Shown here: piece after piece, positions 60,619 to 64,000 of the stretch
How the letters are laid out: every line of letters begins with the position of its first letter
Position numbering within the stretch: the stretch's first letter is position 1
NCBI GenBank assembly: GCA_942493385.1
Contig: OW818699.1
Location: forward strand, 2,728,001 to 2,792,000
Reading direction: 5' to 3'
Length of the DNA stretch: 64,000 nucleotides
Origin: UBA8389 sp942493385
Lineage (GTDB): Bacteria; Bacteroidota; Bacteroidia; Bacteroidales; UBA1402
Made by a program: the position numbers and the translations under genes
The notes under the pieces: generated by a model
Told to the model about the DNA's origin: nothing
Database searches by the model: none
What the model saw: the letters and a program-made list of their open reading frames with translations, nothing else

Positions 60619-63540
60619 TTATTTGTTTTGAGTAGCATTCACTTTCGTTTTCAATTCATCGGGTGCATCCTTGGTGAACATGTTCACGTCACCGGAAACT
60701 TTGGAGAACAAGTCACTCACTCGAGCTGCATCAACGGTATATTCAGGACGAAACTTATTGGAATTCATGTACTTGAAAATACTGATGAGCAATTGTCTCG
60801 CTGCAGGTCTGGTTATCAGGTTGTTTTGCAAATCGGCGCTGCAAACGATGATTCTACCCTGCCCGACCTTGGCTTCGAACAACATGCCGATCTTACGGTT
60901 GATGAACCAAGTGTCGATGGATTGTACAAGCGGCTGAAAGCCTTTGGGGAAATCGGTGAACTGCATGACCTGAGCTCTATTAATGATTTCCCACCACTGC
61001 AGATTGGCATAATAATCGGTGGGGAAATCCTTGAAAATAGGATGGTTTGGATTGACCAGAATGCCGGTGGTATGCGGCGGACGCATCTTGAACCAGGATG
61101 TGTTCCAAAAGATCGGAGCCAAGGTCTGCATCACCTCTTTGCCGTAGGTAATTTTGCCAGCGCCAAGGATCAATACATCTTTCCCTTCCATTAATCGATT
61201 TGCTACCATATCGTTCCACTCGTTGGCCACAGAAATATCCGTCGTTTGCCCAGCAATCAGAGATAACAAATCGACGTTGGCAGTTTCCTGCGAATAGATA
61301 TAAAACTCCCAGGAATTAAGCCCTTCGCAGGTATTGGTAGCCACTTCCAACGTGTATTTCCCAGCTTTCTTGACAAATCCTAGGTCGATGTCGATGGAAC
61401 CCATGGGAATGTTCAGTCCAGCTTCTACGGTTTGTTCTTTCAGTTTGCCTTCGACAACGACAACTCCAAATCCATCCTTAAGTGCCCATGTCGGTTTGAT
61501 TAATTGCTTCTCTGCTGCACCAAAATATGAGAGTTCGGCCGTGGCTTTAAGGTGTTCATCGGATTGCAAGACAAATTTGGACGTACGGATCAAAGGAACG
61601 ACTGGTCCGCAGAACTGGCGAAAATCACGGTCGGTGCAATAGCCTTTTTCGTCCCAGAAGACATCGAGAACGCCCACCAAAGCCGTACCTTGGCCGGAGT
61701 AATCGTTCAAAGAAAGCAATCCGTAGCCAGCATAGTTTGGAGTCCGCAAATTTTTCTCCACATCGTGCTTGTAAGCCAACACTTGGAGTTTGCCCGAAGC
61801 CATCATGAAGTCGTGCCCCATACCTGCCATGTCGTGGTCGGCCAAATCTTCTTGAAAAAGTTCGAAGTTGCGGGCTTTGTTCACACCGGTGTATTTCTTG
61901 ATTTCGGCAAAATTCGGAAATGCGCACCATTGACCGGTTTCGTGAGAGACAAAGGGTACGGAAACGGTATCGATCTTGCTCAGGAAGTCGGAATTGGACT
62001 CGGGTATCGAACGATCCCAATCCAAACCGCGGGCGCCAGCCTTGACATGGTATTGGTTTCCGGGTTGCCAAGCCCAGCTGCCTCCGACGGAAGCGCCGGT
62101 GTACACTCGACGGCTGTCCTTGTTTTTCCAATAGTTGACGAATTTGGTTACCCAAGGCACCCATCGGCCACGTGGCTCATTACCTACGGCCATCATGGTG
62201 AACGAGGCATAGTTGCCATAGACTTTGGACATGCGGATGGTTTCGTCCATCAGGAATTGGTCCACCGGTCTGCCATCGCCCAAAGAGGAACCATGGTTTG
62301 GCCAACTCGGACCTTCCGGTTGAAGATAGAATCCCACCAAATCGGCTGCTATAAAGGCTGCCTCGGGCGGGCAATAGGAATGGAAACGCATGTGGTTCAG
62401 TCCGAATTTCTTGCCGATGCGGAAGATTCGTTCCCAAGAAGCGACGTCCATGGGCGCATAACCCGTCAGGGGGAAGGTGCAATTCTCTACCGTACCCCGC
62501 ATTTGAGTCTTCCGACCATTGACATAAAACCATTTGCCCTTGATGGTGATTTCTCGCATCCCAAAGGTCAGTGTTTTGGCTTCGACCGTCTGGTCCTTAG
62601 ATACTAGTTCCACACCGAGTTTGTATAAGGCAGGGCTGAATTCGCTCCAAGTCTGCATTTCGGCACCCATGGGCAAGCTAAGTTCCAGTTCAGACATGCC
62701 TTTCGGAAGATTCACCGCTTTTAATTGGCTTTCAGTTTCATGCGCCACTGTCGAATTGAAACTTTTGGCACCAAAGCGTAGGTCTCCTTTGAATGCTTTG
62801 CCTGTGGTATTATTAAGGCGGATTTTCAACAAGGCTTTCTTGCCTGCCAAATCCGGATACACTTGAACATCGTCAAAAAAGATCTTGGAACCGGATTGCA
62901 ACAGCATCTTCCCTACTACACCGTTCCAATTGCCCTGCGTCTGATCCGTCACACTGTGTGAATCCTGCCCGACATTGACAGCTCCAATTCGGTTGTCGAT
63001 GCGTAAGGTGATGGTATGCTTACCGGGTTTTAGTGCCGAAGTCAGATCGAAAACCTGTGGGACACAATAGGTGGAATCTTTGCCCATCTCCACCTGATCA
63101 ACCCAAACTCGGGTGATGGTGTGCGGTCGTTCGAGAAATAAAGTGATGCGGCTTCCAGTCCAGTTTTTGGGGATGGTCACTTCCTTTCGATACCAAGCAA
63201 CTCCAATGTAATGCCGGTCTGGCGTTAGAAAAAACGGGAATTTCACCTTGCCTTCCTGACGGTATTTGGCCAAACGTGGATTGAAATAAAAGGAGCTGTC
63301 GTACAAACTGCCCGTCCACTGTGTTTTAAGTCCGGGTATGTCCCCTTTGAGGTTTTCTGGCATAGAACCAGGCAATTGGATGGTTTCGGAAAGGGTTTTG
63401 GAAAACCAGCTAGTCTGAACGCCCTCATTGTTTCGGTCCATTTGAAACTGCCAAATGCCTTCCAACGACACTTGTTCGGAACTGGAAGCAATGGAAAACG
63501 ACAAAAAGAGGGAGAACAGCGTAAATAGGGCCTTTTTCAT
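60619..63540 (-). CDS. GH2 family glycoside hydrolase, probable beta-galactosidase or beta-glucuronidase
   Basis: Secreted retaining glycosidase of 973 residues, signal peptide about 1-20. A jelly-roll sugar-binding domain (about 25-225), an Ig-like domain (about 225-335), and the TIM barrel (about 336-620) follow. The barrel has KTQMRGTVENCTFPLTGY, MRFHSYCPPEAAF, the acid/base Glu455 in AVGNEPRGRW, and the nucleophile Glu534 in VSHETGQW. A long C-terminal extension ends the protein. The sugar it removes cannot be fixed from sequence. First gene of the GH2-GH106-GH51/CE12 unit, which has a promoter at 63567-63574. Confidence 0.85.
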   Translation of the reverse strand: MKKALFTLFSLFLSFSIASSSEQVSLEGIWQFQMDRNNEGVQTSWFSKTLSETIQLPGSMPENLKGDIPGLKTQWTGSLYDSSFYFNPRLAKYRQEGKVKFPFFLTPDRHYIGVAWYRKEVTIPKNWTGSRITLFLERPHTITRVWVDQVEMGKDSTYCVPQVFDLTSALKPGKHTITLRIDNRIGAVNVGQDSHSVTDQTQGNWNGVVGKMLLQSGSKIFFDDVQVYPDLAGKKALLKIRLNNTTGKAFKGDLRFGAKSFNSTVAHETESQLKAVNLPKGMSELELSLPMGAEMQTWSEFSPALYKLGVELVSKDQTVEAKTLTFGMREITIKGKWFYVNGRKTQMRGTVENCTFPLTGYAPMDVASWERIFRIGKKFGLNHMRFHSYCPPEAAFIAADLVGFYLQPEGPSWPNHGSSLGDGRPVDQFLMDETIRMSKVYGNYASFTMMAVGNEPRGRWVPWVTKFVNYWKNKDSRRVYTGASVGGSWAWQPGNQYHVKAGARGLDWDRSIPESNSDFLSKIDTVSVPFVSHETGQWCAFPNFAEIKKYTGVNKARNFELFQEDLADHDMAGMGHDFMMASGKLQVLAYKHDVEKNLRTPNYAGYGLLSLNDYSGQGTALVGVLDVFWDEKGYCTDRDFRQFCGPVVPLIRTSKFVLQSDEHLKATAELSYFGAAEKQLIKPTWALKDGFGVVVVEGKLKEQTVEAGLNIPMGSIDIDLGFVKKAGKYTLEVATNTCEGLNSWEFYIYSQETANVDLLSLIAGQTTDISVANEWNDMVANRLMEGKDVLILGAGKITYGKEVMQTLAPIFWNTSWFKMRPPHTTGILVNPNHPIFKDFPTDYYANLQWWEIINRAQVMQFTDFPKGFQPLVQSIDTWFINRKIGMLFEAKVGQGRIIVCSADLQNNLITRPAARQLLISIFKYMNSNKFRPEYTVDAARVSDLFSKVSGDVNMFTKDAPDELKTKVNATQNK

Positions 63541-63566
63541 GGGTCAAGGGTGCTTTTGGATGGGTT

Positions 63567-63574
63567 CAAATTTA
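63567..63574 (-). promoter_or_regulatory. promoter of GH2-GH106-GH51/CE12
   Basis: Minus-strand TAAATTTG, a perfect -7 box 27 bases before the GH2 ATG at 63540. Confidence 0.55.
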
Positions 63575-63679
63575 GGCATTTACAACAACATACCCAATAG
63601 TCAATAGGATGAATAAGCGCCAATAAATAATATCTTACCAAAAAAAAATGGCAGCATTACTATACAATAAGGCTGCCTC

Positions 63680-63822
63680 TTTTTGGCAAAACGGTGAAAG
63701 ATGTTTCAATAGAGTGCCAAGGTCAAGGCGCTTTTTATGAAAACTCCCGGAGCGTACTTAACGTACGTGAGGAGAGTTGAGTGAAAAGCAACGCAGAGAT
63801 TGGTGCTCTATTGAGACATCTT
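63680..63822. repeat. 143-bp hairpin repeat, copy 2
   Basis: Same length and layout as copy 1 at 32682-32824: flank TTTTTGGC-AAACGG at 63680-63694, then a 125-base core (63698-63822). The first and last 33 bases of the core are identical to copy 1. The middle differs at about 17 places but keeps its pairing. It ends 6 bases from the stop codon of the LacZ-type gene and lies upstream of the GH2 promoter. Confidence 0.9.
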
Positions 63823-63828
63823 TGAGAC

Positions 63829-64000
63829 TTATCGGGGTGATAATAAGAAAGAGAAAGAATAATCCTTATACGTCAGACGGTATTCCGGACGAGGCCATGC
63901 TCCCCAGCTGTTCACACAACCCAAGCCCATTTGAGCCTGATCGATGCACAGATTGGTGGCATCCGACTTCGGAACTTCCGGTGAGTGGCGTTGATCCTTG
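63829..64000 (-). CDS. GH2 beta-galactosidase (LacZ type), C-terminal end
   Basis: The last 57 codons of a gene that continues beyond the window. The translation includes NLCIDQAQMGLGCVNSWGAW and then PRPEYRLTYKDYSFSFLLSPR, which is the conserved end of the small beta-galactosidase domain (the QMGxGxxxSWG motif and a final YSFSF strand). It is probably secreted or periplasmic like its neighbours and belongs to the pectin locus. Catalytic residues lie outside the window. The 143-bp repeat follows its stop codon. Confidence 0.85.
   Translation of the reverse strand, partial: KDQRHSPEVPKSDATNLCIDQAQMGLGCVNSWGAWPRPEYRLTYKDYSFSFLLSPR

Noticed and set aside
61552..62607. A 351-codon open frame on plus within the GH2 gene
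   Set aside because: Antisense to a clear GH2 barrel with both catalytic Glu residues; no domain, no promoter.
1..64000. CRISPR array, insertion sequence, prophage or integron
   Set aside because: No regularly spaced short repeats, no transposase, integrase or phage structural gene was found; the only repeats are the two hairpin elements and their remnant.

Overview
The window is a stretch of chromosome from a member of the Bacteroidota, most likely an anaerobic, plant-polysaccharide-using Bacteroidales. Four things point there. The primary sigma factor is the short 286-residue type without region 1.1. More than twenty genes have a perfect TAnnTTTG -7 box and few have a Shine-Dalgarno sequence. 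serC-serA-DUF1015 form one transcription unit. Rubrerythrin sits among many lipoproteins and secreted glycosidases. No transposase, integrase, phage gene, CRISPR array or rRNA operon was seen. Nearly all of it reads as core genome, with a carbohydrate-use locus at the right end.

Layout. 0-5 kb: end of gcvP, a small envelope protein, grpE-dnaJ, a cation efflux pump and uridine kinase. 5-10 kb (minus strand): an S9 peptidase lipoprotein, rpoD and a DegP/HtrA protease, then RNase P RNA on plus. 10-20 kb: a YihY-type membrane protein, an LplT-like MFS transporter, tRNA-His(GTG), the ffh-folD-DUF1460 unit, a phosphatase/nuclease-fold protein, a beta-helix lipoprotein and PepD. 20-32 kb: Skp/OmpH-like chaperone, Lon, a GH78 rhamnosidase directly behind lon, an ABC permease, the tgt-lptG-uraA unit, MntP and rubrerythrin. 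32-40 kb: Kup, a MltF-like transglycosylase paired with a tocopherol-cyclase-family protein, and PBP1A. 40-48 kb: pyrB-pyrI-flavin reductase-tdk, glyA, a PocR-PAS-PAS hybrid histidine kinase, a nucleoside-recognition transporter, smpB and a YigZ protein. 48-54 kb: a lipoprotein, serC-serA-DUF1015 and rarA. 54-64 kb: a rhamnogalacturonan-type pectin locus with GH105 on plus and GH2, GH106 and a GH51-CE12 fusion on minus, plus the C-terminal end of a LacZ-type GH2 cut by the window edge.

The right-end enzymes fit together. GH2 galactosidases and the GH51 arabinofuranosidase would trim side chains of rhamnogalacturonan I, the CE12 domain would deacetylate it, GH106 would remove rhamnose and GH105 would remove the unsaturated uronic acid left by a lyase. 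No SusC/SusD pair, polysaccharide lyase or hybrid regulator lies in the window, so the locus probably continues past 64 kb.

The most unusual signal is a 143-bp intergenic element present twice (32682-32824 and 63680-63822). It has 23-bp imperfect terminal inverted repeats, two invariant 33-bp ends and a variable middle whose differences are compensatory base-pair changes. A 23-bp remnant of its tips lies at 26488-26510. All three abut the 3' end of a minus-strand gene. Other points worth a look are a Tgt that lacks its three zinc cysteines, a SerA with Lys where the catalytic His is expected, the GH51-CE12 fusion, and a possible small RNA upstream of grpE.
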